Source: Deltaproteobacteria bacterium (GTDB taxonomy: Bacteria > Desulfobacterota > Desulfobulbia > Desulfobulbales > BM004). Taken from it: a stretch of DNA of 6,276 nucleotides. Position numbers and translations under genes: made by a program. The notes beneath the pieces are model-generated. The model did no database searches. It had not been told where the DNA came from and saw nothing but the letters and a program-made list of their open reading frames with translations. How positions within the stretch are numbered: the stretch's first letter is position 1; each line of letters starts with the position of its first letter. Shown piece after piece: positions 5,828-6,276 of this stretch. The stretch spans positions 1-6,276 of the forward strand of contig JAFDCT010000105.1 in NCBI GenBank assembly GCA_019312695.1, given 5' to 3'.

Positions 5828-5849
5828 AGGCGAAAATCCTTTAACCGGC
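5813..5849 (-). terminator. Rho-independent terminator of yajC, overlapping the U32 stop codon
   Basis: GCCGGTTAAAGG (5819-5830) and CCTTTAACCGGC (5838-5849) pair perfectly over 12 bases with a seven-base loop. On the minus strand the stem is followed by six T and then CTTTCT, the classic intrinsic terminator layout, 94 bases past the yajC stop. On the plus strand no T run follows, so it should not end the U32 transcript efficiently. The left arm encodes the last Ala-Gly-stop of the U32 gene, and the A run encodes its preceding lysines. Confidence 0.9.
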
Positions 5850-5943
5850 GCGCTGAAAGCAAAAGCCAGATTTTATATTTAAAACAGGTAGAAGGCTTGT
5901 AGTTTTACCTTCATGCACGATGAAGTCAACAACCTTTGATGCC
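5850..5943. other. 3' untranslated stretch between yajC and its terminator
   Basis: No gene is visible. On the minus strand this is the trailer of the yajC transcript. It contains one small perfect inverted repeat, CTTCAT (5909-5914) and ATGAAG (5920-5925), with a five-base loop and no T run on either side. Confidence 0.5.
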
Positions 5944-6276
5944 TCAGCTCCCGCTTTTAGAAGCTTTACCGGCTGCTGCAGCTTCGTTGTCAGCCGTAAC
6001 CGAAGCCTTGGAGCCCAGAATGTGCTGGCGGGACACCTTGACGCGGATATTGTCAGCAATTTCAAGGGTCACCACAGAATCTGTCAGCCCCGTGATCTCC
6101 CCATGCAGACCGCCGCTGGTCACTACCTGGTCTCCTTTTTTCAGGTTACCCAGGTATTTCTGGTGTTCTTTGGCTTTTTTCTGCTGGGGCCTGATCAGCA
6201 GGAAATAAAAAATGACAAACATTAAAATTAACGGAAACAAAGGGCTGCCGAAAATTCCACCCTCAGCCCCCTGTCC
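5944..6276 (-). CDS. yajC: preprotein translocase subunit YajC (5' end outside window)
   Basis: YajC is a small inner-membrane protein that joins SecDF and YidC in the Sec holotranslocon. The frame stays open to the right edge, giving 110 visible residues. The visible start GQGAEGGIFGSP is the glycine-rich periplasmic lead typical of the family. The single transmembrane helix follows (visible residues 14-28, FPLILMFVIFYFLLI), then RPQQKK, the family hallmark at the cytoplasmic face. The domain motif LKKGDQVVTSGGLHGEI and KVSRQHI come next. The tail is short, alanine/serine-rich and probably disordered. A TTG at 6240 is not the real start: the conserved reading continues 5' of it. In many bacteria secD and secF lie directly after yajC, but here a terminator and a convergent gene follow, so yajC is the last gene of its transcript. 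Confidence 0.95.
   Translation of the reverse strand, partial: GQGAEGGIFGSPLFPLILMFVIFYFLLIRPQQKKAKEHQKYLGNLKKGDQVVTSGGLHGEITGLTDSVVTLEIADNIRVKVSRQHILGSKASVTADNEAAAAGKASKSGS

Noticed and set aside
5909..5925. Hairpin CTTCAT/ATGAAG as a terminator of yajC
   Set aside because: There is no T run on either strand, and a far stronger terminator lies just downstream on the minus strand.
5920..6225. Plus-strand frames of 90 and 101 codons opposite yajC
   Set aside because: YajC on the minus strand has its full set of hallmarks; these are shadows in other frames.
1..6276. CRISPR array, tRNA, transposase, integrase or phage genes
   Set aside because: I looked on both strands and saw no spaced direct repeats, cloverleaf arms, DDE or recombinase motifs. 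The few repeats present are short and degenerate.

Overview
The window comes from a diderm (Gram-negative) bacterium: it encodes YajC of the Sec holotranslocon and a lipoprotein with a lipobox. The gene mix (DUF2703 protein, small SAM methyltransferase, U32-family TrhP-like protein, an MnmA with the NPCxxC form of its cysteine motif) fits an anaerobic Desulfobacterota/deltaproteobacterium-like genome. That placement is inference; no marker here fixes the taxon.

Left half, about 1-3280, plus strand. First comes what may be the last 21 codons of a gene entering from the left. It is followed by a class I SAM-dependent methyltransferase (194-994), a cysteine-rich DUF2703 protein (1158-1565), and an exported lipoprotein with an N-terminal alpha/beta domain and seven C-terminal ankyrin repeats (1761-3077). 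Gaps of 126 to 195 bases separate these genes, so they look like single units rather than an operon. Sampled lines are roughly 40% GC.

Right half, about 3280-6276. These are housekeeping genes at roughly 50% GC. mnmA (minus strand, 3283-4371) and a TrhP/YegQ-type U32 protein (plus strand, 4505-5827) diverge from a very AT-rich 133-base spacer. By family, both modify the wobble uridine U34 of tRNAs: MnmA makes 2-thiouridine and TrhP makes 5-hydroxyuridine. yajC (minus strand, 5944-6276) converges on the U32 gene and runs off the right edge. Its strong Rho-independent terminator overlaps the stop codon of the U32 gene.

Non-coding points of note are a textbook Shine-Dalgarno that moves the ankyrin lipoprotein start to 1761, a candidate sigma70 promoter upstream of it, a nested 105-base imperfect inverted repeat between the ankyrin gene and mnmA, recurring TATCAGCA/TCAGCAGATAT motifs around mnmA, and a pair of AATTTATTAT repeats 20 bases apart in the divergent spacer. 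I saw no tRNA, rRNA, CRISPR array, insertion sequence or phage gene. I found no clear evidence of a wholly new system; the ankyrin lipoprotein and the repeats flanking mnmA are the least conventional parts.
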